NCBI GenBank assembly: GCA_002917075.1
Contig: NTMA01000083.1
Location: 1 to 64,000, forward strand
Length of the DNA: 64,000 nt
Source of the DNA: Hawksworthiomyces lignivorus
Lineage: Eukaryota > Ascomycota > Sordariomycetes > Ophiostomatales > Ophiostomataceae
Direction: 5' to 3'
The notes under the pieces were generated by a model. The model saw only the letters and a program-made list of their open reading frames with translations. It was not told the DNA's origin and searched no databases. The position numbers and the translations under genes were made by a program. Positions 24,319 through 36,406 of the stretch are shown piece by piece; position 1 is the first letter of the stretch, and every line of letters begins with the position of its first letter.

Positions 24319-26790
24319 GTTAAACAGCTGTAGCCTACAGTACGGGAACAAGTGCCTACACTATTTTTGCTTATCATTTTATGAACAGGCGTTTCTTTAT
24401 GGAGTTGTACTGAGGCCTGGGGCAAGGGGGACAGCATGATGATGACGACATGCATAGTTTCTATTTTACTGTTTTATGTCTTTGATTGCTCCTCTGCACG
24501 TCTGCATGCTAGCGACTGTTTCTGATTTTTATTTTTGCGACCTTTTCCTGTACTCGTTGCAGCTTGTTTGATTGCTAGTAGAAGGTCTCTCTCTTTTTTG
24601 GCTTCTTTTACGTTTCTTACCCTGTACACGATATTCATTGTTGTCCGCCGGCACTTCATCCACTATTACGGTTCTAGTTTGATCTCTTGCTTTTGTCGCA
24701 GCATCTGGTTTTTCTTGATTCATTCCTTTGAATATTGGCGTATAGTATATACCCATGTGCAATTTTCAGATACCTCGCAGCTATGGGCTTGTACGGTTTA
24801 TATAAAATACTCAGGTACTGTAATGAGACGAGGCGCATGTCATGCAATTCAATATATTGGGATTTTTTATTTCATTTTACTTGGTGTTCCATTGTTAAAA
24901 TTCCGAGGAGATCGGACAATTCCATGAAGGATTTGAGGCTCCTCTCTTGGCTCGAGTATCAGACTTCCAGATGCCCGATTGGAAATTGCGTAGCCAACCA
25001 TCTTTGGACACTTCTGGATATTTACCATAGTACCGAAGGACCCCTTCCTTTTCGTTCACGATTTTGATATGGCGCCAGGGAGCTGGCTCGCTTTGGGTTG
25101 GACAGAGACTAGAAAGGTCTATTTGGATCAATCCTACTGATCAGTCTTGAGTGACGATCTTCGGATTGACCTTGCCGAGCTCTTTTCTTCAAGCTAATGA
25201 GCTCTCATTTTGCCAGGCGCTTCTTTTATCGAGCCACAATGATCTACTTCTCGTGTGATCTGTTTACAAAAACCCACCCGCAAGCGCCAATGGCTGTGTG
25301 ATATTGGACCGCCGAAATTTGAAGAGGCCAAAGGGCAATCACCGCGAAAAGAATAAAAAAAATAACAACAAAATGAAGCTCCGGCATGTCTGCAAAACGG
25401 CGACGGAAAAGACGCAATTCAAATTGGCCCAACAGACCAAAAAAAAAAGGTAATATCATCAACAGAAGACAAAAAAGGCACGTATCTCCAATTTATTTAG
25501 CAGCCCGCCAACATTCTGTTGTCTGCGTCCCTTCCCGTCCAGCGCTAAGGCACCGTTTCGTTGGTTGTCTGCCAGCGGTAGAAGCCGACACACAGAACTA
25601 GACTTCACCTCGGACTATTTCCTCCCTTCCTCAGCCTGCTTCAAGCTTCTGCCGGCAAAATGAAACAGCCTGGCCAAGAGAGATGGCTAGGAGGAGAACA
25701 ATGAAACAAAACGACAGATAGATGAACAGCACACCGCGAAAGTGTGCTGGCCGTTTCCAATTATAACAGCTCGTGGGCGAAGGATGGGCAAGACAAATTA
25801 ATTGAGCAAAACACGGCAAGATATCGATATTAACATATAGTTTAGAATGCGAGACCAGAGGAGCATTTCCACTAAGAGACATTACTAGAAAGAAGTAAGG
25901 AACAGGGGGAGGAAGGTCGGATTCCAGGAAAATGTGGCTTTCCCAGGATGACAAACTCTCCGTCGATCATCGGCATAATTCTACGACAGCCAAATCATTG
26001 CTGCAATATCGCATCCTTTGATCCATCCATCCTTCGCCGCTATGTGTAAGACGAGGCTGTTCGACAAGAGTCGCACGGCAGTGCAAGTATACAGACATGG
26101 CTATTTCAAGGACCGATGGTTGCAACAATAGCGCCGTCGGTGAGAGCTTGGGCAGATTTTAGATCGCTCTGGCGCTGGGTACGGGAGGTCTGCTCATCTT
26201 TGCGAAACAAGTATGGGTGGCCCTTGCTGAAGAAACCAAAAGACACGCTGAAAAAAAGGCAAAGAACAGGTGCGTCGGGGACGTGCGCAAACAGTCAGAT
26301 GCTTAGACGTTGAAAGACAACGAAGAGAGACGATCAGCGATATTACGTTGGAAATCAGATAGAAACGTCAGTATGTAAATGTGGCTGCTACCTAAGACAA
26401 AAAACGCGCTGCGTGTGGTCTCACTCGCGCAGGGCTCTTGGTCGCTCGGAGGGTCCGCTGGTGAGCGGACCGCTATTTGTCAATCGGATCCGGCGTGTGG
26501 TCTTCGACTAGGTCTTATTTTTCTTTGGTTTTCTTTGGTCCTCGTGTCCCCTAATTTTCTATTCAATCCTCCCCCTGACTTGGGGGCCAAAGTGCAAAGA
26601 GTCATTTACCTAGAGCTGAACGAATCTGGTTGCGTGGCTTCAACCAACCTACTAGGTTCACTAGGGCGAGGCCGACAGGCCCAGCATGTTATACGACAAA
26701 AGACATGATGTCTGTTGAGTGATGACAGATATCGTCGGCTCATCGCGACTGTCTTTGGTCTTTTTCTTTTCTTTTCCTTTCCTTTCTTCT

Positions 26791-26793
<3 letters not shown>

Positions 26794-26824
<31 letters not shown>
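26794..26824. repeat. Poly-T tract (31 T)
   Basis: An uninterrupted run of 31 T preceded by C/T-rich sequence. It could be a microsatellite or the remnant of a retroposed poly-A tail read on the other strand; no adjacent element was recognised. Confidence 0.9.
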
Positions 26825-27144
26825 CCTTTGGAAATTATCTGAAATACTTTTGGTGGCAAACCAGCACTACAAGGAACTCGTAAAAGTATATAGTAATAGT
26901 GAGCATAAGCCTATTAAGGCTTATGAGTGTTTGGTGCAGCGATGCAGCAGGTCAGTTGGAAGTCGGGCAAGGTGGGAAAGTCGACCAACACGGACTGCTT
27001 TAGGTGGGGTAGAGAGAAAAAAAACTGCCACCCCCAAAATGCACGCATCGCAGTAGGTTGCAGTGGCCAACTCGGGCCGGAGGGAGGAATGGTGGTGTCT
27101 TTTTCGCTAATGGAGGGTGAGTGGGCTGGCAGAGAGGTAGAGAG

Positions 27145-27186
27145 GCAGAGAGGGCCTTGCAGAGAGGGCCTTGCAGAGAGGGCCTT
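27145..27186. repeat. 14-bp tandem repeat, three perfect copies
   Basis: The unit GCAGAGAGGGCCTT occurs three times head to tail with no mismatch, inside a longer GA-rich stretch that begins near 27129. Confidence 0.9.
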
Positions 27187-29631
27187 TTCCCTGGCCATCG
27201 CGAAGGATCAAAAAAGGCAGGAACGGTAGATGCCCATTAGGTAGACGCTACAGAGATGGGGTGACCGCTACTACTAAAGATCCACTGAAAAGAGAACCAG
27301 TGAGAAGTCTAGGATACCTCCGTGCACATCCTGATCAGCCCTGCCCTTCTCTTTTTTCTTCTGTCGGTGATGGCAAGAACGTCCGGGGGTAGAAGCCAAG
27401 CATTGAGGTCTGGCCAATCACAAGCTCCAGCACACCTGCGGTTAACCGCTGAGCGGCCACCCCCCCTGCACAAAGAGGAAGCCACGACCATATCACCACC
27501 CACCCATCAAGCCCAGTCCGACCCATTGACTGGCCCGTTCAGCTCAACCCATTTCGACTCGATCAAGCTCGTCAACCCGTCCTTCCCGTTCTTGTTGGCT
27601 GGACTTGTGTCTCTCGGGCTTTACTGTTGTTCCATCTCTGCTATTCCCCCCCTGCCCGTTCCGGCAGCTCACGAAAAAGCTCCCCCCTTACCCTTGCACA
27701 AGCAGATATGACGAGAGAATTGAGAGCAGAATTTTACAGGCTTGCAGCGCAAGCAGCGCAAGCAGCGCGCACAGAAGAAAGATGGCCCTCTTCAATGCTT
27801 CTCTCGTATTTGTACTTCTCCATGTTGGTTCTGCTGCTTCTGCAGTATCTACTGTCTCTGCTGCCCACACATATGCATGAGCGCAACTACATACAAACCC
27901 ACTCTCTCCGGCTGTTCCAACAGACGGATTTTCTCTAGATATCCTTCCCACCCTCTTATGTGCCCTCGTTGTCTTCCAGCACCCCTGTCACGTACATTTT
28001 CCCTCCCTTCTTATTCCGAATATCGTACTATCTTGACTTTCCGACCTAGGTTGGTGCTGTTGGTTTTGGAGTTATTACACTCTCAGCGCTTGGAAGAACC
28101 GGCCGAGAGATATCGAAGACCGCTCGGCCTTGTGCGAGAGAGGCAAACGTAATAATGGTATTGATGTGATTTGAGCCTGGACCTTCCTGCTGCTTTCTGC
28201 CCGCGAAGCAGACATATAAAGACGCAGAACAAAAGCCTCACAGCTTGCTCTCTTTTGCTCTCTGTTTCCTTCCTGTGCAGTCCCTCATTTGGAATATCGA
28301 CCAACATATCTCAGACTTCTATCCAACCACGACAACCAAAACGAGCCTGCCCCAGGGACCACGCCACATGCTCCACTGTCATCATTCGGACGGCTGTCGT
28401 TTTGGACCCCAATCACATCCCGGCGACCACTTGCATGACGAGGAGACGTTGAAAAGTGCAAGTCAGAGATTGTGGAGAGGAGGGCACTTGTCCTGTTCTG
28501 GCAAAGCAGGCATAACACTTCTTCTCTGCCAACCTCTTGTGTGCCCCCCCCCATACGGCTGTTTGTTCTGCTTCTTGCTTGCATCTCGTCACACTTCCAC
28601 ACCCACTTTTCATCTTTTCTCTGTTGCTCTAATTCCCTATCCGGGCTCCTCCCTCTTCTCCTTGTCGCATATCTCTCCCCCAGCTTTGGTTGTTTCCTCC
28701 CATCTCTTCTCCTTCTCAGTCGCCAATCCGACGGCATTCGCCCATTCTGTCCTTGCTGCAGACGCTAGGAGTAGGTGACAGAAGAATCAGGGAACCCGAA
28801 AACAATAAAACGAAACGACCTTCAAAACACAATGCTGGAATGCTTTCCGGACTCTTCCAATAAATGCCAAATTGCAAACCTTAGTTACAACCCCCCTTCT
28901 CAAGCCTGCATTGTCACAACAGACTTCACAACAACGTCACAGCAGCAGGCGCTTACTCTTCACACGGTTCGACGAATGTAGCTTCTAGCAGCGTCGTGGA
29001 TATAGGCCCCATCGATAGATTTCTCAACCCAGATTCGTCTCACCTTGCTTGTTCTGGGAATTTTTGTCTCTCTATATTGTTCTAGCTTCTGCTCGTTGCC
29101 GCCGCCGCGACAACACTTCTGCAACATCTCCTGTTTGCGGCTCGATATATCACACTAAAGCGGAAAACAAGAGAAAAAGAAGTCAATTTCTCTCAAAGTT
29201 TTCACATCTTCATCACCAGGAGCAGAGGCGCGTACATCTAGTACTCATCTACGTATATATTATTCACAAACCGTCGCCGTCCGGGGCGACGGAATCCTGG
29301 TTGTACAAGTTTGACCGGACCTAGGGCAGCGCGCCGAAAGATTCATATAATAGCTCAACTTTGTGACCGGCTCATTGTGCTTCACGGTTTTACGTGAAGT
29401 CTCAATTGGAAATTTCTTGTTCTCTCCGGATCGCCTCCCAACTGGATTGGCGTTTTGTGCAGCCTCACTTCTCATATATATCACCGCTGCGCCCCCCCCT
29501 TACCAACCTTTCCCCTCTCGCTGGCACCTCTTGGTAACTCTTATCACATTTTGGACGTTGCACGCCTCTACCGCCGGGGGCCACGCTCCGGAACGCACCA
29601 AAGGAAATCAAAAATACAGAGACAGTCCAAC

Positions 29632-31372
29632 ATGTGGCCAGTACGGCTCAGCCTCGTCACCGCCATTGCGGGCTCCGCCTCGGCGCTGCTCGTTGCACCG
29701 GGCTCTCCATGCTCTCAGTACTGCGGCAACGTCTTGTCCGCCACAACTGATGCTGACATGACCTGCTCCGATAGCAGCTATGCAAACAGCGCGGCTGGTA
29801 TCGTCTTCGAATCGTGTATCAACTGCGAGCTCACCAGCACCTATACAAACGGCAATCAGAGCGATTTGGAATGGTTGATATGTAAGTTATAAGCCGAATA
29901 CTGCGAGTATTCTGTATTGCTTGCCTTCGATATGTGCGAAATGCAAATCCTGACACATCTTCGCTTCAGACAACGTCCGTTATGCACTTTCATACTGCTT
30001 CTTTGGCGAGCTCAACAATACGGCCTTCTCAGATAATCCATGCATCACAACGTAAGTTTCCATGTCTACCTTTGTTCCAGACTCTAGACCCCTTTCCCGT
30101 TGTTTGGGTATAGCTCGTTAACATCTCCTTAGCACTGCCTGTGAGCCTCTAGAGCCTGCAATCGATTGGCGCAACATGTCTACAGACGTGGGCGCCTACG
30201 ATTTTTGCCAGTCTTGGATTGAGATACAGGTTCCAAAGTGCACTGCCTGTCTATCTGCCGGTTCCATGAGCTTTGATTACAACTATGTGACAATCCTGGA
30301 CGCCGCCTGCCAGCAGCTTCCAGCCCCCGGATCTATCCTCAGCGTGCAGGGCAATCCGTTTTCTACCGTTCCTATGAACGTCACAACGCCGTCGGCGACG
30401 CCGCTCTACACCTTCACCCCCAGCAACTCGCCCATCTCCCTCGGCGGAAAAGTGGGTATTGTCATCGGCGGCCTTGTATTTCTTTTGTCTCTAGCCGGCT
30501 GCACCATAGTCTGCATTGGTCGCCGTCGCCGGCGTGCCTATCTAAGAAGTGTTGAGGCGCGCTATACCGGCGGTCGCGCTGGCTGGCCGTCACCGGCTGC
30601 GGGCCACAACACCCACGACATGTTTGAAACACCCCTGAGCCAAAAGCCCTTGCGCGGCTGGGACGACAACTCTCCCATATCTGCCGTGAGCGACCGCACG
30701 GAGAACAACGGATCGTTCCCGCGCTACTTCTCGCCGTACAGCTCGCAGTACAACAGTCCAGTCAGTGCGCTCGAAGATGGTCACAGCCCGGCCTGGCCGA
30801 CTATGCCTCCCATGTCGAGCACCCTAGCAGCAGGGATCAGCGGTTCCGCCTTTGGCGCGGGCGCCAGCTCTGGTTCTGTCGCCAACCCGGGCGCGGGAAG
30901 CAGCAGTTCTGCAAACGCGGCGTCTGCAGGGTTGACTCTGGAGGAGATCGAGCGGATGCACCACGAACGCGAGCTGGCCCAGATTGGCATTGCGCTAGGA
31001 GGGTCAGATCCGAGCCTGCGAAGCAAACACTCCAACGTGAGCCTAGGCGCGTCACCCGACGGCACTCTTGCGCAGCCGCAGGCGGCTTTTCATCAGACTG
31101 CCGTGTATGGGCAGCCCGGCGCACCAGACCTTGCAGGGGAAGCAGCAAAGGGCAAAGGCCGCCAAAATTCCAACGAGTCGTATGAGCTGCACCAGATCGA
31201 CAGCGACGGAATTCCAGTCAAGAGACAAATGGCAGAAGCACCCGTTCTTCAGCATCCTGGATATGGCCGGGGCAACAACCAGTATAATTTCCCGCCGCCA
31301 CCACCACCAAAGGTCATTCCTGGCTTTGGTGGGTTAACAGAAGAAGATGCAAAGCGAGGCAATGCTGTGTAA
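29632..31372 (+). CDS. Type I membrane protein with 12-cysteine ectodomain (paralog B)
   Basis: Unnamed fungal protein, predicted 523 aa, from exons 29632-29881, 29970-30051 and 30133-31372. It has a signal peptide (WPVRLSLVTAIAGSASALLV) and an ectodomain with 12 cysteines that align one-to-one with those of paralog A (PGSPCSQYC, CINC, CTACL, CQQLP). One helix follows (VGIVIGGLVFLLSLAGCTIV) with an RRRRR stop-transfer. The cytoplasmic tail is rich in Ser, Gly, Ala and Pro and ends in a PPPPPPK-containing segment. The first intron interrupts the Tyr codon of W-x-x-Y-N-x-R-Y-A at phase 1, exactly as in paralog A; the second intron position differs. A sensor, adhesion or wall-linked role is inferred only from architecture. 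Confidence 0.82.
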
Positions 31373-32157
31373 TTCTGTGGCATTTTCAGCTTTTTCTTTA
31401 AAAAAAAAACCTTTTAATCCTTTTTTCTTTTGAAATATTTTCGTTGGAAGATATTCGTTCAAGCGTGTTTTTTTGAGCTGTGGGCCTTTTGTAGTTTATG
31501 ATGTTCGAAGATACCTCTCCTTGATGTTACGTTATTTGGACCGGCCGTGGATAGTGCATCGCGGGACGGATCTTTTCTACTATTTCTAGTTTCTACCTTT
31601 CTATATGTTACATATTGGATATCTTGCATACCCGTCGTCGCAATTTCAATAACGCTGATGTTTTTGATTCACTTGACTTTTGACTAAGCTTGGCCAAATC
31701 ACTGTCTCTACTATTAGTAGTAACTTCTTCCTGGGTTCTTCAGTACTGTAAAGATGCACTAACAATAAGTGAACTTAACTGCGGCTTTAGAGGCTGCTGA
31801 CTGGCTGAAGACATTCTTGAGCTAAGTCTTATCTTATCGGACGATCCTCTCATCTACCTATCACATACTCGTATTTCTATGGCCCCACTCTTTTCCACAC
31901 CATCAGCTTTTTTTTTTAAATCTTTTTTTTTTTCTATCGCAGACTCTAAAATTTTTGGGAGCTTTTCTGCTTGGGAGAAAAAAAAAATTGGCAGAATTAA
32001 ACCCTTCACCACGCCTAATCACCGTGACCTTTTCTCGAGACACATACCCATCTCGAGACGCCAACACGATTGTTTCCTTCCCTTAATTAATTGCGGGATT
32101 CGACAGACATAATTACCTATATCAGAAAGGTCGTTCTCCAACTTCACGATCATCACA
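31373..32157. other. Intergenic between paralog B and CBF5
   Basis: Co-directional spacer of 785 bp. It is AT-rich, with T and A tracts at 31908-31931 and 31979-31987 close upstream of CBF5. No gene seen. Confidence 0.65.
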
Positions 32158-33902
32158 ATGGCAGACGCAGCCAAGGACGACGAGTACACCATCAAGCCTC
32201 AGGCTATCGCGCCGTCGGTCGACACCAGCAACTGGCCATTGCTGCTGAAGAACTTTGACAATTGTACGTAGAAGCAAGGGGAATATTGAAGAGGCAGATT
32301 ACCGGAGTCTGGAAGAGGCGGGGGAGAGAAAAAAAAAAAGGAGAAATGGAAAGCCGACAAACAAGACACCGTCAAACTGCAAAACTAACATTGAACTCTT
32401 TGTCAGTGCACATCCGTACCGGCCACTTCACCCCCATCCCTCATGGAAGCTCTCCTCTGCGCCGTGACCTCAAGTCCTACATCAGCTCCGGTGTCATCAA
32501 CCTAGACAAGCCGTCCAACCCATCGAGTCACGAGGTTGTGGCCTGGATCAAGCGGATCCTCCGGTGCGTACATGCCCAACGAAAATGCCGGATTGAGAGG
32601 AGAATGGCACGAGGCCAAATGAAAGAAATTGGGAAGATCAGGAATAAAAGGGAACTGGAAGCTAACAAAATCGCAGCGCCGAGAAAACCGGTCACTCTGG
32701 TACTCTGGATGTATGTTTTTCTTCCTCTCTTATGCTCACCGTCTCTCCACTGCTAACTGTTTTTTTGCCCTCAGCCCAAAGTCACAGGCTGCCTGATCGT
32801 CTGCGTCGACCGCGCCACCCGCCTCGTCAAGTCCCAGCAGGGCGCCGGTAAGGAGTACGTGTGCGTGGCCCGCCTGCACGGCAAGGTGCCCGGCGGCGAG
32901 CCCGAGGTGGCCCGCGCGCTGGAGACGCTGACGGGCGCGCTGTTCCAGCGGCCGCCGCTGATCTCGGCCGTCAAGCGGCAGCTGCGCATCCGCAGCATCT
33001 ACGAGAGCAAGGTGATCGAGTTTGACAACGAGCGCGGCCTCTTCGTGTTCTGGGCGTCGTGCGAGGCCGGCACGTACATGCGGACGCTGTGCGTGCACCT
33101 GGGCCTGCTGCTGGGCGTGGGCGCGCACATGCAGGAGCTGCGGCGCGTGCGCAGCGGCGCCATGGACGAGACGCAGAACCTGGTGACGCTGCACGACGTG
33201 CTCGACGCGCAGTGGCTGTACGACAACACGCGCGACGAGTCGTACCTGCGGTCCATCATCCAGCCGCTCGAGTCGCTGCTGACGGGCTACAAGCGCCTGG
33301 TCGTCAAGGACAGCGCCGTCAACGCCGTCTGCTACGGCGCCAAGCTGATGCTGCCAGGCCTGCTGCGCTACGAGGCCGGCATCGAGCTGCACGAGGAGGT
33401 CGTCCTCATGACCACAAAGGGCGAGGCCATCGCCATCGGCATCGCCCAGATGTCCACCGTCGAGATGAGCACCTGCGACCACGGCGTCGTCGCAAAGGTC
33501 AAGCGCTGCATCATGGAGCGCGACCTCTACCCGCGCCGCTGGGGCCTCGGCCCCGTCGCCGCCGAGAAGAAGAAGCTCAAGGCCGACGGCAAGCTCGACA
33601 AGTTCGGCCGCCCCAACGACGCCACCCCGGCCAAGTGGACCCAGGGCTACGTCGACTACAACAAGCCGGCCGAGGACGGCGCTCCTGTCGCTTCCGCTCC
33701 TGCTACGCCAGCACCAGCGGCTGCTGCTGCTGCTGCCGCCGCCACCCCCGCCGCCGAGACGCCCGCCACCGAGGACAAGGACGCCAAGAAGCGGAAGAAG
33801 CACGAGGGCGAGACCCCCGAGGAGAAGGCCGAGCGGAAACGGCGCAAGGCCGAGAAGAAGGCCAAGAAGGCCGCAAAGGGCGGCGACGACGACAGCGACT
33901 AG
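32158..33902 (+). CDS. CBF5: H/ACA snoRNP pseudouridine synthase Cbf5 (dyskerin)
   Basis: Catalytic subunit of H/ACA small nucleolar RNPs, which converts uridine to pseudouridine in rRNA and is needed for pre-rRNA processing in the nucleolus. Predicted 474 aa from exons 32158-32263, 32407-32563, 32677-32710 and 32775-33902. The dyskerin-like N terminus leads to the TruB core, with [20 protein letters not shown] and the catalytic motif GHSGTLDPKVTGCL. The catalytic aspartate is D99, whose GAT codon is the last codon of a 34-nt exon. A PUA domain follows (about [20 protein letters not shown] to [17 protein letters not shown]). The tail has an Ala run, then alternating Lys/Glu blocks ending in DDDSD, as in other Cbf5 proteins. 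The identification is firm. Confidence 0.97.
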
Positions 33903-34501
33903 ACAAACAAAAAAAAAGAACGGAACGAAGCAGCAGTTTGGAGGAGGGAGGAGGAGTTGGTTTGGGATCTCGCAGCATCTTTCGGGATCTCTGTCAAAAG
34001 AAATCACTTGGGTGTCTTTTCTGTCATCTTTCTTCTATTTGGGTTGTCAAAACATCTTGGTCTTCTGTGGTCTTTTTTTTTTTTATCTTGGGAATATCGG
34101 CGTTTTTTGTTACACCATTTGTACCTCGTCTTGTTTTATCTTGCTATTTTGGGCTTCCATTTCCCTCTTTGCACATCTTCTCTTGGCTACATTCTGCTCT
34201 CCTCTGCTTCCACGCTCCGTGCAAGCACCCACAGCCCTCGTGCTGGGCCTACAGCGCGCAGCTAGTCGCTACGCGCAAGGAAAGGAACAAGAAAGAAAAG
34301 AGAAAACGAAAAGGGAAAAAGCAAAAAGAACACAAGGGCGTTCCTGAGAAAGGCAAAGAAAAAAAAAAGAATTATGTCGTCTTGAGGCTTTTATCTCCCC
34401 ATGTCAGATATCTAATCAACTTTTTTTTTTTTTTGAGAAAGAGGAATACCACGTCCTGCAGTTGGTTCGCCTTGTATATATGTCTAGCCTTTGGTTCTTC
34501 T
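33903..34501. other. Intergenic, convergent 3' regions of CBF5 and GLO2
   Basis: 599 bp of T-rich and A-rich sequence between two converging stop codons. No gene. Confidence 0.7.
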
Positions 34502-35882
34502 TTATTTGAAGTTATTCTTCAGCTCCCGCAGCTTGGTGATGACGGCCACGGGCTCGGTCTCGCCCGTCGCCTTTTGAATGATTGGGTCCTATTTTGTCAT
34601 CGTATCAGCAACTCGAGGTGGAAAAATGGCTCCGTAGGGGGAGAGGAAGATGACTTACATCCAGGCGCATGAAGACGTTGTGTTGCTGTTGTGTCATCAT
34701 GGTCAGTATTGAATTCTGTACGTATATTCTGTGCTGTTCTGCTGCGGGCCTTGCCCAGGGGAGAGAGATAGAGAGACAAAGAGAAAACGCACCTTCTCGT
34801 CGCCGATCGTGAACTTGCCCTGCGTCTCTTTGTTTGCGGCGGCGTAGTCCTGCAGGTTCTTGACGGCGGTGCTGGGCAGCACGGACACGGCAAACTTGGC
34901 GTTGGACTTTGTGTACTCGTGGCCAGGCTAGATGGCAGCTGGTCAGCAGATGCCCGTTCATCTCTGCCGCGACTTGCAGAGAAGGAAGAGAGAGAGAGAG
35001 AGAGAAAAAAAAAAAAACGTACAAACACGCGCGTGTCGTCAGGCAGCGCGCCGAGCGTCAGGTTGAGCGCCTTGTGCATCTCGGCGCCGCTGCCCTCAAA
35101 GAACTTGCCGCAGCCGCCGTGGAAGAGGGTGTCACCCGTGAAGACGACCCGGTCGGCGCCGTCCTGCGCGTACCAGCAGATGCTGTCCTGCGTGTGGCAC
35201 GGCGTGTGCAGGCCCGTCACGGCCACCTTGTCGCCCAGCTGGAAGCCCTCGCCGTGCGCCGGCGTCTTGGTCACGCCCTGGCAGTCCTTGCCGCCGTAGA
35301 TGGGCAGGTCCGGGAGGCCGAGCAGCTCGCGCTGGAGCGGGGCGGGTCTCGGTTAGCAGCGCAGCACACAAAGAAGGGGGGGTGGAGGGTGAGAAGCACG
35401 TCATGCGCCGAATGGACTCACCACCTTGGCATTGCCGCCGGCGTGGTCCCAGTGGCTAGAAAGCGTGTCAGTATGAGTCCGGCCTTGGAAGACAACGTTC
35501 CAGACACTCCAGTGTCCTAGCGCCGTCATCGGATAAGAACTCACTGGTGCGTGTTGACAATGGCCTTCAGGTTGATGCTGCCGGCGCCGATGGCCTTCTT
35601 GAGGACGGGCACGACCCTTTCATCAGTTAGCAAAACAGAATACACTCAAAAACGACATGTGATATCACAAAGGGGAACAGTCGCCACTTACTCTTCTGGG
35701 TGCGCCGGGTCGATGATCACAGCATCCTTGGTCTTGTCATCGATGAGCAGGTAGGAGTAGTTGTCGCTGCTACCGACCCCTAGAAGAGATGAGTTGTTGG
35801 TAGGCAAGAAACATCACGAAGAATCTTGACACCCCTCCTATTTTGATGGGAACTTACAGAGGGGAATGGACTGAATCTGCAT
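34502..35882 (-). CDS. GLO2: Hydroxyacylglutathione hydrolase (glyoxalase II)
   Basis: Metallo-beta-lactamase-fold enzyme that hydrolyses S-lactoylglutathione to lactate and glutathione, the second step of methylglyoxal detoxification. Predicted 258 aa, from eight exons (minus): 35882-35858, 35779-35692, 35616-35545, 35455-35422, 35331-35023, 34927-34793, 34685-34659 and 34588-34502. The metal site THHHWDHAGG is rebuilt across an intron. The other ligand regions are visible: the histidine in GLHTPCHTQDSI, the aspartate in VFTGDTLF, and PGHEYT. The C-terminal RLDDPIIQKATG is the glutathione-binding end of the family. No obvious mitochondrial presequence precedes MQIQSIPL, so a cytosolic form is likely. 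Seven introns in under 1.4 kb make it the most fragmented gene here. Confidence 0.95.
34988..35017. repeat. GA microsatellite plus A tract in a GLO2 intron
   Basis: About ten GA units followed by a run of 13 A. On the coding (minus) strand this is a T tract then CT repeats directly after the donor GTACGT. It may be polymorphic but leaves both splice sites intact. Confidence 0.85.
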
Positions 35883-36406
35883 CTTGCGGATTTGTGAACA
35901 CTTTGAACAGTGATTAGTTTACGAGATCCTGAACACGGAGAACAACGATATAAATATAGGCGCAGCAGCGTCTTCTCACATTTACTGCAAAACTTCGTGT
36001 TGGCTTGTAGACGGGACGAAGGAAGCGCGATGCAAGCAAGGACATTGAGGAGTCTTGAAGAGGAGCTGCTTTTCTAGATTATAAGATCTCTTGAGAAGGT
36101 GGAATTGTCATCCTAAAAGCCGTCTAAGCTTTACAATACCCGCCTATCGCACAATTGCGTCGTAATTACAAAAGCTCCCAGTGGTGGACGAGAGCGGCAT
36201 GGGAGGAGTTAAGAGGAGGAGACGAAAGAGGAGCTAAGAAAACCGGTGATACCATACAGTATATTCTCATGAGTGATGAGCTACTAACGCACTGTATCAC
36301 ATGATGGTTGTAAACGAACATCGCGAGATGCTGGCGATGCATGGTATATGGATATCTCTCTATCTAGGCGGATTTCTGCTTGATGTTGTACATGTGCTCT
36401 CCTTAT
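35883..36406. other. Intergenic between LAS1 and GLO2
   Basis: 524 bp spacer between two minus-strand genes, downstream of LAS1 and upstream of GLO2. It presumably carries the GLO2 promoter. No recognised site. Confidence 0.6.

Larger units (their letters stand above)
24319..29631. other. Intergenic, 5.3 kb between Nta1-like gene and paralog B
   Basis: No protein or RNA gene that I can support. It contains a T31 tract (26794-26824), a perfect 14-bp triplicate (27145-27186) and a 9-bp near-triplicate GCAGCGCAA (27744-27769). Pyrimidine-rich sequence builds up over 28500-28760. The part nearest 29632 presumably includes the promoter and leader of the membrane protein gene. Confidence 0.55.

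Noticed and set aside
28245..28778. 177-codon frame in the 24.3-29.6 kb spacer
   Set aside because: Pyrimidine-rich DNA gives a Ser/Pro/Leu-rich peptide without domains, codon bias or a splice model.
32736..34007. 423-codon minus-strand frame opposite CBF5
   Set aside because: Mirror frame of CBF5 with Leu/Gly/Val repeats; no independent support.
33059..34672. 537-codon plus-strand frame overlapping CBF5
   Set aside because: It is the +1 frame of CBF5 and then runs into the T-rich 3' region; CBF5 motifs are in the other frame.
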